Assembly (NCBI GenBank): GCA_965249745.1 | Contig: OZ252252.1 | Span: 2,418,001-2,482,000, forward strand | Direction: 5' to 3' | From: JANYHH01 sp965249745 | Lineage (GTDB): Bacteria > Deinococcota > Deinococci > Deinococcales > JAAFIG01 | DNA length: 64,000 nucleotides | The notes under the pieces: generated by a model | What the model was told of the DNA's origin: nothing | The model's database searches: none | Seen by the model: the letters and a program-made list of their open reading frames with translations, nothing else | Translations under genes and position numbers: made by a program | Part shown: piece by piece, positions 41,503-50,901 of the stretch | Numbering within the stretch: the stretch's first letter is position 1 | How the letters are laid out: every line of letters starts with the position of its first letter

Positions 41503-42342
41503 TCAGGGCCGCGATTGAACACCTCTCAGGCGCGGATCGAGGCGGTCGCGCAAGCCGTCCCCTAGCGCGCTGACGCACAGCACCAGCAGCGTCAGGGACG
41601 CGCCCGGCAGCAAGCTCAACCACACTTCGCCGCTCGAGAGTCGCGTGTACCCGGCGGCGATCATCAGTCCCAGACTCGGGGTGTCCACGCCCGCGCCCAA
41701 CCCAAGAAACGACAGCGTGGCTTCCTGGAGCATGTTCGCGGGAATCTCCAGCGTCAGACGCACCGTTAGACTCGCGGCGATGTTCGGGAACACGTGTCGT
41801 AGCAGGACTCGAGCGCCGCTCGCGCCGAGCGCCTCCGCGCCGAGCGCGTATTCCAAATGGCGCTGCGAGATCGTCCCAGCCCTCGCCAGCCGTGCGAAGC
41901 CCGCCCAGCCGCTCAAGCCCAGCACCAGAATCAGTTTCTCCAAGCCCTGCCCCCAGAGCGCCAGCACGACCAAGGCGACGAGTACCGTTGGCAGGGACAG
42001 TTGCAGATCGGCGGCTCGCATCAGCACCGCCGCGAGCCAGCCGCCTCGAGCGCCCGCGACCAGCCCGAGCGGAATTCCAATGAGCGCTGAGATCAGCGTC
42101 GCCAGTCCCCCTACCAGCAGGGAAACGCGCAGCCCATGCAGCAAGTTGGCGAGCACATCGCGTCCCAGCGCGTCCGTGCCGAGCAAATGACCGGGTCTCG
42201 AGAGGGGTGATTGAAGCGCGTTCAGCAAATCCTGCGCCTTTGGATCAGGCGCGACTAGCCCCGCGAAAGTCGCCAGCAGGATTAATGCTGCCAAACTTGC
42301 CAGTGGCGGCCACAGGCCGATCTTCGAGCGCGACCGCCTCAC
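41503..42342 (-). CDS. Peptide/nickel-type ABC transporter permease (DppC/OppC)
   Basis: 279 aa. The DppC signature GTDALGRDVLANLLHGLRVSL is near residue 53; an EAA-like loop GASGARVLLRHVFPNIA and C-terminal GDGLRDRLDPRLRG follow. Its GTG/ATG overlaps the DppB stop (4 bp). Together with DppB and the binding protein upstream it forms a family 5 importer for peptides or similar solutes. No cognate ATPases (DppD/DppF) are in the window. Confidence 0.93.
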   Translation of the reverse strand: MRRSRSKIGLWPPLASLAALILLATFAGLVAPDPKAQDLLNALQSPLSRPGHLLGTDALGRDVLANLLHGLRVSLLVGGLATLISALIGIPLGLVAGARGGWLAAVLMRAADLQLSLPTVLVALVVLALWGQGLEKLILVLGLSGWAGFARLARAGTISQRHLEYALGAEALGASGARVLLRHVFPNIAASLTVRLTLEIPANMLQEATLSFLGLGAGVDTPSLGLMIAAGYTRLSSGEVWLSLLPGASLTLLVLCVSALGDGLRDRLDPRLRGVQSRP

Positions 42343-43253
42343 GCGTACCTAACCCTCGGGTCTATCAACCCGTACAGCGCGTCCACCGCGAACGCCATCA
42401 AGGAGACCACGAGGCTGGACAGCAGCGCGAACGCCAGGATCAGCGGCGTGTCCAAGCGCGTCAACCCCTCGAGCGCGACGCGGTTCATGCCGGGCAGGGC
42501 GAAGATCGTTTCGGTCACGACGGTCCCGGCGAACAATCCTCCGAGCTGCAAGCCCAGCACCGTCACCAGTGGCAGCAGCGCGTTGCGAAGCGCGTGGCGG
42601 TACAGCACGCGGCGCGGTGAGACACCTTTGGCCACGGCGGTTCGCACGAAATCTCCGGGCAGCACCTCCAAGAGCGCGGTTCTGACGTAGCGGGTGAACA
42701 GCCCGATTCGCCCGAAACTCAGGGTCAGCACCGGCAACACGAAATGGAGCGGCGTCTCCGCGCCCTGCGACGGCAGCAGACGCAGTTGCACCGAAAAAAC
42801 AAAAATCAGCACGATTCCGACAAAGAAACTTGGAGCGCTCACCCCGAGGGCGCTGACGGACAGGATCGCGCGGTCCAACCAGCCCCCGCGTCTCGAGGCG
42901 GCCAGCACCCCGAGCGGCACGCCGACGAGCAAGGAGCAAGCGACCGCGAGCAGCACCAGCGTCACCGTCAGTGGCGCACGCTCCAACAGGAGCGGCAGGG
43001 CGGGACGGTCGAACACGAAGCTGCGCCCGAGGTCGCCTCGAACCGCCCCGATCAGAAATCGCTCGTAGCGCTCCGGCAGCGGCGCGTTCAATCCCAGAGA
43101 TTCTCGCAGGCGGTCGCGCTCGAGTGGGCTTGCCGAGTCGGAGACTAATAGCGAAATCGGATCACCGATCAGGTTGACCGCCACGAACGCCAGCGTTACC
43201 ACCAGCCACAGCGTCAACAGTGTTTGCAAGCCTCGAGACAGCAGATACGTCAT
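42339..43253 (-). CDS. Peptide/nickel-type ABC transporter permease (DppB/OppB)
   Basis: 304 aa with six membrane segments: TYLLSRGLQTLLTLWLVVTLAF at the N terminus, ERDRLRESLGLNAPLPERY, DLGRSFVFDRP, an EAA loop AKGVSPRRVLYRHALRNALLP, and C-terminal YGLIDPRVRY. These are the standard features of DppB. It is 88 bp downstream of the binding protein and overlaps DppC. Confidence 0.93.
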   Translation of the reverse strand: MTYLLSRGLQTLLTLWLVVTLAFVAVNLIGDPISLLVSDSASPLERDRLRESLGLNAPLPERYERFLIGAVRGDLGRSFVFDRPALPLLLERAPLTVTLVLLAVACSLLVGVPLGVLAASRRGGWLDRAILSVSALGVSAPSFFVGIVLIFVFSVQLRLLPSQGAETPLHFVLPVLTLSFGRIGLFTRYVRTALLEVLPGDFVRTAVAKGVSPRRVLYRHALRNALLPLVTVLGLQLGGLFAGTVVTETIFALPGMNRVALEGLTRLDTPLILAFALLSSLVVSLMAFAVDALYGLIDPRVRYA

Positions 43254-43341
43254 CGCCTCACCCGTTCAGCCGCCATCGTCATAGGGGCGAGCCTCGCCTC
43301 GTTCTGCCGCTCGAGCTGCCCACGATTTGGAGTCTAGCCCG

Positions 43342-44880
43342 TTATTTCGGTTGGATCTCCCAGGCGTAGATGTACTCGTCGCCTCGAGCCATGTAAGAGA
43401 ACTTGTCGCTGTACCCGTGAATCACATTTTCGTAATGCAGCGGAACCCACAGGAAATCCTCTTGCAAGACTTTCCTGACGACCTTTGAAATCAGGCGCTT
43501 GCGTTCGGCGGCATTGAAGCTAGACGAGGCTTGCAGGATTTGCTTGTCCACCTCGGCGTTGCAGTAGGACACGCGGTTGACGTTTCCCCAGCCCTCAGTT
43601 TTGTTCTTGCACATCACCTGAGAAATCAGCGTGCCGATCAGGTCAGTGCTGCCCCAACCGCCGATGTAGGCGCTGAAATCGCCCTTGTCCAGTTGCGGGA
43701 ACAACACCGTGCGGGAGATCGCGTTGACCTTGGTTCGGATGCCAATTTTTTCCAGCATCCCAGCCACCGCCTGGGCGATCAACGAGTCGTTCAAGTAGCG
43801 GTCGTTGGTCGCGTCCAAGCGCAGGTCAAAGCCGCCCCCGTAGCCCGCCTCCGTCATGAGCTGCTTGGCCCGCTCGAGGTTGTACGGCGCGAGTTTCACC
43901 AGGCGGTCGTAGCCGTCCACGAACGGCGCGACGAACTGCGTGGCAGGCGTCGCCAGTCCGCCCATGACGCTCTTGACAATCAGGGATTTGTCAATTGATC
44001 GGGCGACCGCCTCGCGCACTTTCAAATTCGCCAGTGGGTTCGGGCCGCCTCCCACGCCCGGCGAGTTCTGCGCTCGGTAGTCCATCGCCAGATAAATCGT
44101 GCGCGTGCTCGGCGCGGTGGAGAGCCTCACGCCGCCCGAGGCGCTGAGCCGCGCGACATCCTGCGGCGCGATCTTCTCCGCCAGTTGCACCCCACCACTC
44201 AGCAGCGCCGCCAGTCGCGCCTGTGGGTTCGGGATGTTCAGAAGTTTCACCCGTTTTAGCGTCGGCGCACCGCCCCAGTACGACTCGTTCGCCTCGAGCG
44301 TCAGGTTGTCCTGCGCCAGCCACGACACGAAGCGGTACGGGCCGCTGCCAATCGGTTTTTGCGCCCAATCCGGGTTCCCCTTGACGAATTTCTCTCCGAC
44401 CACCGCGACGCCGCCCATGTGCGCGGGCAACAGGGGATCGGGGCGGTCAGTGACAACGCTGAGGGTGTACGCGTTCGGGGCGCTGGCGGTTTTCACGGCC
44501 TGAATGCTGCTCTTGAACTGCGATTTCGGATCGGTCAGAATGCGGTTGATGCTGAAGGCCACGTCACTCGCGGTCAGCGGTGTGCCGTCGTGGAAGCGGA
44601 CGTTGCGGCGAATCACGAAGGTCCAGCGGTTGGGTTCCTCGTTCTTCCAGACCTGGGCCAGTCCCGGCTTGACCTCACCCCTGGCTCCCAATTTGGTCAC
44701 GGTATCGAACAGGTACTGCTGCCAGTTGATGCTGAGCGTCTCCAAGCGGTAATGCGGGTCCAGCGTCGTCGCGCCGCCCTGGAAGGCGATCGTGAACAGG
44801 TCAGCTTGCGCCTGAGACACCAGCAGCAGACTCGAGGTGAGCGCGAAGCAGGCGACCAGCGCGGACAGGGGTTTCGGCAC
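43342..44880 (-). CDS. Family 5 extracellular solute-binding protein (DppA/OppA type)
   Basis: 512 aa from the GTG at 44880, which places a signal peptide (VPKPLSALVACFALTSSLLL, cut near AQA) at the N terminus. Typical motifs: LDPHYRLETLS, KPGLAQVWKNEEPNRWTFVIRRNVRFHDGTPLTASDVAFS (SBP_bac_5 signature), and a C-terminal WGSTDLIGTLI lobe. It delivers peptides or other solutes to the DppB/DppC pair. Upstream the 110 bp to the divergent amino-acid permease probably hold both promoters. Confidence 0.92.
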   Translation of the reverse strand: MPKPLSALVACFALTSSLLLVSQAQADLFTIAFQGGATTLDPHYRLETLSINWQQYLFDTVTKLGARGEVKPGLAQVWKNEEPNRWTFVIRRNVRFHDGTPLTASDVAFSINRILTDPKSQFKSSIQAVKTASAPNAYTLSVVTDRPDPLLPAHMGGVAVVGEKFVKGNPDWAQKPIGSGPYRFVSWLAQDNLTLEANESYWGGAPTLKRVKLLNIPNPQARLAALLSGGVQLAEKIAPQDVARLSASGGVRLSTAPSTRTIYLAMDYRAQNSPGVGGGPNPLANLKVREAVARSIDKSLIVKSVMGGLATPATQFVAPFVDGYDRLVKLAPYNLERAKQLMTEAGYGGGFDLRLDATNDRYLNDSLIAQAVAGMLEKIGIRTKVNAISRTVLFPQLDKGDFSAYIGGWGSTDLIGTLISQVMCKNKTEGWGNVNRVSYCNAEVDKQILQASSSFNAAERKRLISKVVRKVLQEDFLWVPLHYENVIHGYSDKFSYMARGDEYIYAWEIQPK

Positions 44881-44989
44881 GGCGCAGATTGTTCCACGCA
44901 GGACCCGCCCACCGACTTCGCGCCCTAGACAGATTTGGTGCGTTAAACTCTGCAAGCATGATTCCCGACGCCGGAAGGCGCAGTTTCCC

Positions 44990-46114
44990 GTGACCGACAG
45001 AAACTCGAGATTTCGCGCCCCGAGCGTTCCCAGAGACGCGATCCCACTGGCAATCACTAGCCTGATCGTGTGCGGTCTGGTGGAACTACTTTGTATTGTG
45101 GTGCTGTCCCAGGTGCGTGGCGTGCTGGTCGCACAGAAAGCGCATCAGCCCTGGATGGACGCGGTCTTGGTGCTGGTCGGATTGATCCCGCTGCTGCTGT
45201 TCATCCCCGCGACTCGAGGCATGGTTCGCGCCGTGAGTGCCAAGCGCGCCCTGTTCAGCAAGGATTTAATCAGCGCCAGAGTCCTGACCTCGGAAGCCAG
45301 TTCCGCGAGTTGGTACGCCCTCGGGTACGCGGTCTTCGCGGTGATCGTGGCCGTGCTGGTCTGGTTCGTCATCACCAACGATGTCGCGGTCGGAAACACC
45401 TTCTTCAACTTGCCAGTGATCGGTAATTCGATCGAACTCGTTTCCAAGGCGTTTCTGACCAATATTTTCATCTTTAGCGTCGCGGAGGTACTGATTCTGG
45501 CGTGGGCACTGCTGGTCGCGGTGGCCCGCATGATTCCCGGTCAGGCCGGTCAACCGATTCGCCTTCTGGCCACGATCTACACCGATGCCTTCCGAGGAAT
45601 GCCGAGCATCATCACGATCTACCTGATCGGCTTCGGTTTGCCACTGACGGGCCTGACGGCTCCGCTCGAGGAGTTCCTGGGGAAAAACTTCAACATCCAG
45701 GATGTCACAGCGCTCTGGGCGATCATCGCGCTGACGCTGACTTACGGCGCGTACGTCGCCGAGGTTTACCGGGCGGGCATTGACAGCATTCACCCCAGTC
45801 AGACGATGGCGGCCCGCAGCCTAGGCTTGTCATTCGCGCAGACGATGCGCTTCGTCGTCATCCCACAAGCGGTTCGCCGGATCATCCCGCCGCTCTTGAA
45901 CGACTTTATCGGTTTGCAGAAGGACACGGCGCTGGTCGCCATCATCGGCACGATAGATGCCTTCAACCAGTCGAAAATCCTGGCCAGCAACCGCTTCAAC
46001 CTGTCCACCGTGACGGTCGTGGCCGTGTTATTCATCCTGATTACGATCCCGCAGGCGCGCTTCGTGGACCGCCTGTTGGAGCGCGACGCGGCGAAAACTC
46101 GAGGGGCGCGATGA
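44990..46114 (+). CDS. Polar amino-acid ABC transporter permease (HisM/GlnP type, long form)
   Basis: 374 aa from the GTG at 44990 (GGAAGG site upstream). About eight membrane segments. The HisQM signature GAYVAEVYRAGIDSIHPSQTMAARSLGLSFAQTMRFVVIPQAVRRIIPPLLNDFIGLQKDTAL is classical, as is the RGMPSIITIYLIGFGLPL loop. The N terminus is about 120 residues longer than GlnP, with extra membrane helices before the core, as in a subgroup of fused or long permeases. It is coupled to the ATPase gene (ATGA overlap). Confidence 0.92.
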   Translation: MTDRNSRFRAPSVPRDAIPLAITSLIVCGLVELLCIVVLSQVRGVLVAQKAHQPWMDAVLVLVGLIPLLLFIPATRGMVRAVSAKRALFSKDLISARVLTSEASSASWYALGYAVFAVIVAVLVWFVITNDVAVGNTFFNLPVIGNSIELVSKAFLTNIFIFSVAEVLILAWALLVAVARMIPGQAGQPIRLLATIYTDAFRGMPSIITIYLIGFGLPLTGLTAPLEEFLGKNFNIQDVTALWAIIALTLTYGAYVAEVYRAGIDSIHPSQTMAARSLGLSFAQTMRFVVIPQAVRRIIPPLLNDFIGLQKDTALVAIIGTIDAFNQSKILASNRFNLSTVTVVAVLFILITIPQARFVDRLLERDAAKTRGAR

Positions 46115-46854
46115 GCTTTATCGAGATTCGCAACGTCGTGAAACGCTATGGTGCCTTGGAGGTGTTGCGCGGCATCAACCTGAGCGTGGAGGAGCATCAG
46201 GTCGTCTGCCTGATCGGCCCGAGCGGTTGCGGCAAGTCCACCCTGCTTCGCTGCATCAACGGCTTAGAGGAGATCACCGAGGGCGAGATTCGCATCAACG
46301 ACGACCGCGTCTCCGGCGCGGGCGTAGACGTGAACCGGCTGCGCCGGGATGTCGGGATCGTGTTTCAGAGCTTCAATCTCTTCCCGCACATGACGGTGTT
46401 GGAAAACATCACGCTGGCCCCGCGCCAAGTCTTGAAACTTAGCAAATCAGAAGCCGAGGCTCGAGGGATGGAGCTGCTGGGACGGGTCAAGCTGTCACAG
46501 AAGGCGAAGAATTACCCGGATCAGCTCAGCGGTGGGCAGCAGCAGCGCGTGGCGATCGCGCGGGCGCTGTGCATGGAACCGATGGTGATGCTGCTGGACG
46601 AGATCACCAGCGCCCTCGATCCAGAGCTGGTTTCGGAGGTGCTGGATTTGGTCCGCGAGCTGGCCGGTGAGGGTATGACGATGCTCCTCGCCACGCACGA
46701 GATGGGCTTCGCCAAGGAGGTCAGCAGCAAAGTCTGCTTCCTGTTTGAGGGCGTGGTTCACGAGGAAGGATCGCCAGAGCGCATCTTTGGTGATCCGACC
46801 GAGGAACGCACGAGGGGTTTTTTAAAGAAGATCATCGAAGCTGGGCGGATGTAA
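46111..46854 (+). CDS. Polar amino-acid ABC transporter ATP-binding protein (GlnQ type)
   Basis: 247 aa. Walker A GPSGCGKST, Q-loop VFQSFNLFPHMTVLENI, signature LSGGQQQRVAIARAL, Walker B VMLLDEITSALDP and H-loop ATHEMGFA. Note DEITSALDP where DEPTSALDP is usual. Length is standard. It powers the permease encoded just upstream. A solute-binding protein for this system is not in the window. Confidence 0.95.
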   Translation: MSFIEIRNVVKRYGALEVLRGINLSVEEHQVVCLIGPSGCGKSTLLRCINGLEEITEGEIRINDDRVSGAGVDVNRLRRDVGIVFQSFNLFPHMTVLENITLAPRQVLKLSKSEAEARGMELLGRVKLSQKAKNYPDQLSGGQQQRVAIARALCMEPMVMLLDEITSALDPELVSEVLDLVRELAGEGMTMLLATHEMGFAKEVSSKVCFLFEGVVHEEGSPERIFGDPTEERTRGFLKKIIEAGRM

Positions 46855-46967
46855 CCGGCAAAGAGGACGCTCGAGTCTCTATCTCTTCGGTGAACCTCAA
46901 GTCGGACAGCCTTGGTTGCTAGTCTTTTGAGAAAAACGGCAGTGACGAGACCGATGTTCGAGTGGCG

Positions 46968-47201
46968 CTAATGGCGGAACAGCAAACCCAACAATAAGAA
47001 GACCACGATCACGCCGCCGATAATGGCGAACAAGTACGGCAGGATGATCGAGTACGCCGCGAAGGTCAGCGCGATGAAATCCTTCCAGTCCGGTTTGATG
47101 TTCGGCACGTCGTCGCTCGTCTGGCGAATCGGTGCCCCGTCATCGGCGCGTTTCGCGCCGTCGTTGCGGTAGACACCGGGGGGCAGGTCGTTCTGGGGCA
47201 C
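46968..47201 (-). CDS. Small single- or two-pass membrane protein
   Basis: 77 aa. Polar N terminus (DLPPGVYRNDGAKRADDGAP), then two hydrophobic stretches FIALTFAAYSIILPYLFAI and GGVIVVFLLLGLLF. No known family. The GTG start is supported by TACACT (47208-47213), 6 nt upstream, which argues that it is a real, leaderless gene. Function unknown. Confidence 0.6.
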   Translation of the reverse strand: MPQNDLPPGVYRNDGAKRADDGAPIRQTSDDVPNIKPDWKDFIALTFAAYSIILPYLFAIIGGVIVVFLLLGLLFRH

Positions 47202-47207
47202 GGCTGA

Positions 47208-47213
47208 AGTGTA
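47208..47213 (-). promoter_or_regulatory. -10 box of a leaderless promoter (small membrane protein)
   Basis: TACACT on the minus strand, 6 nt before the GTG at 47201. Confidence 0.5.
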
Positions 47214-47277
47214 CAGGAAGTCAAAGACAAGTCTGTGACCCCGTGCCAGCTAACCTTGAGACTCGAAAGTTTCAGCC

Positions 47278-49887
47278 CTAACCCGTGTTTCGCAATCCCG
47301 CCGCGATACCCTGAATGCTGAGCAGCAAGGCCCGTTCCAGGTGCGCCCGTTCGTTGGCGTCCGGTTCGCTCGAGCGGTAGCGTTTCAGCAGGGCCACCTG
47401 CACGATGTGGATCGGGTCCACGTAAGGGTTGCGAACCTCGATCGAGCGCCGCAAGCGCGGCTCGCCCGCCAGCAGGTCCGCCCCGGTCGCCAGGTTCACA
47501 CCCGTCACGGCGCGGTTGTACTCGTCCAGCACGGCGTGGGTCAGCTCCTGATTGGGCGCGAGGCTGGCGTAGCGCACGAAGATACTCATATCGGTCTTCG
47601 CCAGACTCATCTGGGCGTTGTCCAAGAGGCTACGAAAAAAGCCCCACTCCTGGTACAACCGGGCGCTCAACCCTGGTTCTCGCGCCTCCAAAGCACTCAA
47701 CCCTGCCCCTAAGCCGTACCAGCCGGGAATCGTGGCTCGAGACTGCGTCCAGCTCATCACCCAGGGAATCGCCCGGAGGTTGTCGAGCGTCGGCTTGCCG
47801 GGGCGACGCACCGGGCGCGAGGCGATTTTTAGATTGGCAATCTCGTTGATCGGCGTGACAGCTTCAAAGAATTCCAGGAACTCCGGGTGAAACACGAGTT
47901 CGCGGTACGCGTCCTTGGAGGCGGTCGCAGCCAGCGTCATAGCGGAGCGCCAGTCGGCGGGCACATCGTGGGCGGGCTGCGCGGCCGCGATCAGCAGCCC
48001 AAACAGGAGTTGCTCGAGGTTGCGCTTGGCCAGTTCCGGGTTGGCGTATTTGTCGGCCAGCGCCTCGCCCTGCTCGGTGATGCGTAAACCGCGCCCGATC
48101 GTGCCGGGTGGTTGCGCCAGGATGCCCCTGGCGGCGGGCCCACCGCCGCGCCCAATGCTGGTCCCGCGCCCGTGAAAGAAGCGGTACGGGACGTTGAACT
48201 CCGCGAACAGCGCCGCCAGTCGCTCCTGGGCTTCGTAGAGCGACCAGTTGGCGGCCAGAAACCCGGCGTCTTTGTTGGAGTCGCTGTACCCGACCATGAC
48301 CTCTTGCACCCGACCGCCCAGGTTGGCGCGGTAGACGGGACTCTGTAACAGGGTGCGCATGACTTCCGGGCAGTGCGCCAGATCGTCCGGGGTTTCAAAC
48401 AGCGGCGAAACATCAAGCGCTTGGAAGCCCGCCTCGCGGGCCACGACCAAAACCTCGAGAACATCGCTGGCGCGTTCCCCGTGCGAGATCACGTACCTCC
48501 CGAAGGCCCGAGGGTTGTGCTGGATCGCCTCGCGCATCACGCGAAGCGGCTCGAGAACGGCATACAGGGCATCGGAACCGCGTTCACCGACCGGCAGCAG
48601 CGGGCGTCTGGAACTCAGTTCATGCTCCAGTAACGCGACCCGCTTCTCTTCGGGGAGCGCTCCGTAATCTGTCTCCACATCACCGCGCCGTAAGAGTTCA
48701 GCTACCGCGATTTGCAAGTTGCCGCTGAACTCGCGCACGTCCAAGCTCACCAGGTGCGACCCGAAGGCGTGCGCCCGCGACAGCACAGGCTCCAAAAAGC
48801 GCTCGGCGGCTCTGACTTGACCGGCGGAGAGCAGCGCGGTTTTGACGCGTTCCAGGACCGCCACGGCGTCCACATCCTCAACTTCCAGCGCTCGGTACAG
48901 CGCCTCGAGTTCGGCCCGGAACGGCTCGGGAGCCTCGCTCTCCAAGGGTTCCATCTGAGTGACGCGCTCCACGTGTTCAGACAGCACGGCGTACAGGGCT
49001 TTCACGGCCGCCCGCAAGCCACCTCGAGCCGTCAGCGCGTGATACTCCAGGGTTTCCCGCGTCACCTCGGGCGTCACGAACGGATTGCCGTCGCGGTCAC
49101 CGCCGATCCACGAGTAAAACCCGAGCGGGACGCGGCTCTCCACGGGCCGCTCGTCCGGGAACTCGAGTCGCAGCGCCTCACGCAGTTCGGTCTCGAGTTC
49201 GGGCAGCGCCTGCGCGATGCTCTCCAAGTAGTGCAAACCGTTGTGAACCTCGTCGCGCACGGTTGGGTTGCGGGCCTGCAACTCCAGCGTCCCCCAGAGG
49301 ACTTCCACCCGAGCCGTGATCGCCTCGAGGGCCGCCGCCCGTTCGGTTTCGCTCTCCAATTTTGGCAGTTCGCGGCTGATCGCCTCCAAGTGCGCCCGCA
49401 CGGTGCGGCGTCGCAACTCCGTCGGGTGGGCCGTGAAGGTCAACCCGAGTTCTAGTGTCCTCAGCAAAGCCTGAATCTCTGCCAACCCCAAGCCCTGATT
49501 TTTCAGCGTTCGCACCGCGTCGTGCAGGCTTTGCTTGCGCGGTTCGGTCGGCGCGCTGCGCGTGTCGCGCCAACGCACCCGGTGGCGTTCCTCGGCCAAA
49601 TTCGTCAAGTGAAAGTAATGCGTGAAGGCGCGAATCAGACTCTCGGCATCCAGCACGCTCATGCCGCGCACCACCTCGTCCAGCCGGGTTCTGGCGTCGT
49701 CGTCGCCGCCGCGAATCCGCTTGGTGAGTTCCCGGACCTCTTCCTCCAAATTATAGAAGTCCGTCCCTGCCTGTTCGATCAGCACCGCCCCGAGGCTGCG
49801 CCCGAGCAAGTCAACATCTCGAGACAGCGGGTCTCGGGACAGGGAGTCTCTGACCAGGGAGTCACGGGTTTCGGATTCACTCAACAT
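47278..49887 (-). CDS. ppc: Phosphoenolpyruvate carboxylase
   Basis: 869 aa, typical for Deinococcota PEPC. Catalytic motifs: LTFTAHPTELRRRTV (152-157 TAHPTE, where most enzymes have TAHPTQ), GYSDSNKDAGFLAANW and FFHGRGTSIGRGGGPA (arginine loop). The C terminus ends QGIAAGLRNTG. Reaction: PEP + bicarbonate to oxaloacetate. The N terminus holds a low-complexity RDSLVRDSLSRDPLSRDV run from short DNA repeats. The ATG lies inside the last codons of the phosphoesterase gene (11 bp overlap), so the two are coupled. No Asp/citrate regulators nearby. Confidence 0.97.
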   Translation of the reverse strand: MLSESETRDSLVRDSLSRDPLSRDVDLLGRSLGAVLIEQAGTDFYNLEEEVRELTKRIRGGDDDARTRLDEVVRGMSVLDAESLIRAFTHYFHLTNLAEERHRVRWRDTRSAPTEPRKQSLHDAVRTLKNQGLGLAEIQALLRTLELGLTFTAHPTELRRRTVRAHLEAISRELPKLESETERAAALEAITARVEVLWGTLELQARNPTVRDEVHNGLHYLESIAQALPELETELREALRLEFPDERPVESRVPLGFYSWIGGDRDGNPFVTPEVTRETLEYHALTARGGLRAAVKALYAVLSEHVERVTQMEPLESEAPEPFRAELEALYRALEVEDVDAVAVLERVKTALLSAGQVRAAERFLEPVLSRAHAFGSHLVSLDVREFSGNLQIAVAELLRRGDVETDYGALPEEKRVALLEHELSSRRPLLPVGERGSDALYAVLEPLRVMREAIQHNPRAFGRYVISHGERASDVLEVLVVAREAGFQALDVSPLFETPDDLAHCPEVMRTLLQSPVYRANLGGRVQEVMVGYSDSNKDAGFLAANWSLYEAQERLAALFAEFNVPYRFFHGRGTSIGRGGGPAARGILAQPPGTIGRGLRITEQGEALADKYANPELAKRNLEQLLFGLLIAAAQPAHDVPADWRSAMTLAATASKDAYRELVFHPEFLEFFEAVTPINEIANLKIASRPVRRPGKPTLDNLRAIPWVMSWTQSRATIPGWYGLGAGLSALEAREPGLSARLYQEWGFFRSLLDNAQMSLAKTDMSIFVRYASLAPNQELTHAVLDEYNRAVTGVNLATGADLLAGEPRLRRSIEVRNPYVDPIHIVQVALLKRYRSSEPDANERAHLERALLLSIQGIAAGLRNTG

Positions 49888-50677
49888 GCGTTTCCCCCTC
49901 GAACTGCCCGGCCGCGTCGCCCTCCTGGTAACGGTACCGGACGATGCGTTTGATTTTGTTATCGGTGATCTCGAGCGCTACGGCGTTCAAGACGCTGACG
50001 CCCTGCGCGACCTCAGTTTTCATCGGTAAACCTGTGCGTAACTTGTAAATGCTCCCCTCTAAGCTCATACCAATGCTGGAATGGAGCGGCCCAGTCATGC
50101 CGCTGTCGCTCTGAAAGGCGGTCCCGTTCGGCAAAATGCGCGTGTCGGCGGTTGCCACATGCGTGTGCGTGCCGATCAGTCCGGCGATCCGACCGTCGAA
50201 GTGATACGCCAGACAGACTTTTTCACTCGTCGCCTCAGCGTGAAAATCCACCAAGACTGCGCCCAGATCAGGGTTCTCGAGGGCGCTCTCTAAGGCGTCG
50301 TACGGGTTGTAATAGGCGGGGTTCATGAAGACGCGCCCCAATAAATTCACCAGCGTGACCCGTTCGCTGCCAACGGTGAACCTGCCCCAGCCGCGCCCCG
50401 GCGCTTCCGGGCTGAGGTTCAGCGGGCGAATGACTCTGGGGTCGTCCGCCAGGCCGTAAATCTCCTTGTTGTCCCAGGCGTGATTCCCCAAGGTCATCGC
50501 GTCCACCCCTGCCTCCAGAAGCGCGGTGAAGGATTCCTTGTTCAGCCCAAAGCCGCCCGCCGCGTTCTCAGCGTTGGCGACGACAAAATCGTATTGACCG
50601 CGAATCTTGGGCAAGTGCCCCGCCACGAGGCTGCGCCCTGGCTTGCCGAAAACATCACCGATGAAAAGAACCCGCAC
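49877..50677 (-). CDS. YmdB-like metallophosphoesterase (TIGR00282)
   Basis: 266 aa. Calcineurin-like metal motifs: VLFIGDVFGKPGR, NAENAAGGFGLN, LGNHAWDNKE, and GTHTHVATADTRILPNGTAF. The family includes B. subtilis YmdB, a 2',3'-/3',5'-cyclic nucleotide phosphodiesterase. Starts at a GTG 6 nt behind TAGGCT (50684-50689), so likely leaderless, and is coupled to ppc. Confidence 0.9.
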   Translation of the reverse strand: MRVLFIGDVFGKPGRSLVAGHLPKIRGQYDFVVANAENAAGGFGLNKESFTALLEAGVDAMTLGNHAWDNKEIYGLADDPRVIRPLNLSPEAPGRGWGRFTVGSERVTLVNLLGRVFMNPAYYNPYDALESALENPDLGAVLVDFHAEATSEKVCLAYHFDGRIAGLIGTHTHVATADTRILPNGTAFQSDSGMTGPLHSSIGMSLEGSIYKLRTGLPMKTEVAQGVSVLNAVALEITDNKIKRIVRYRYQEGDAAGQFEGETHVE

Positions 50678-50683
50678 CGGGTG

Positions 50684-50689
50684 AGCCTA
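50684..50689 (-). promoter_or_regulatory. -10 box of a leaderless promoter (phosphoesterase-ppc operon)
   Basis: TAGGCT on the minus strand, 6 nt before the GTG at 50677. Confidence 0.5.
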
Positions 50690-50901
50690 ACAGGGCCTCG
50701 CGCCAAAGGGCGAGAACGAACGTTCAAACGAGGTGAGAGGCTCGAACCCCAACGATTCACTGGTTCGGGATGTTAGCTGATGATCCTCGAGGCTCGCATC
50801 GAAGTCGCAACGCTCGAATGACGTGACGGGCGGCTTCGGTGACTCGAGAACATTCAAGCCTGTTCATCCCTCTTTTCCACGGCTCGAGGTTCTTGATTGG
50901 A

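Noticed and set aside
41503..46854. One combined transporter made of both ABC units
   Set aside because: The permease and ATPase families belong to different ABC importer classes; the units are divergent and probably independent.
50700..50770. A tRNA-like GGCTCGAACCCC / GGTTCGGGA pair
   Set aside because: The arms do not give a full cloverleaf, anticodon loop or acceptor stem.
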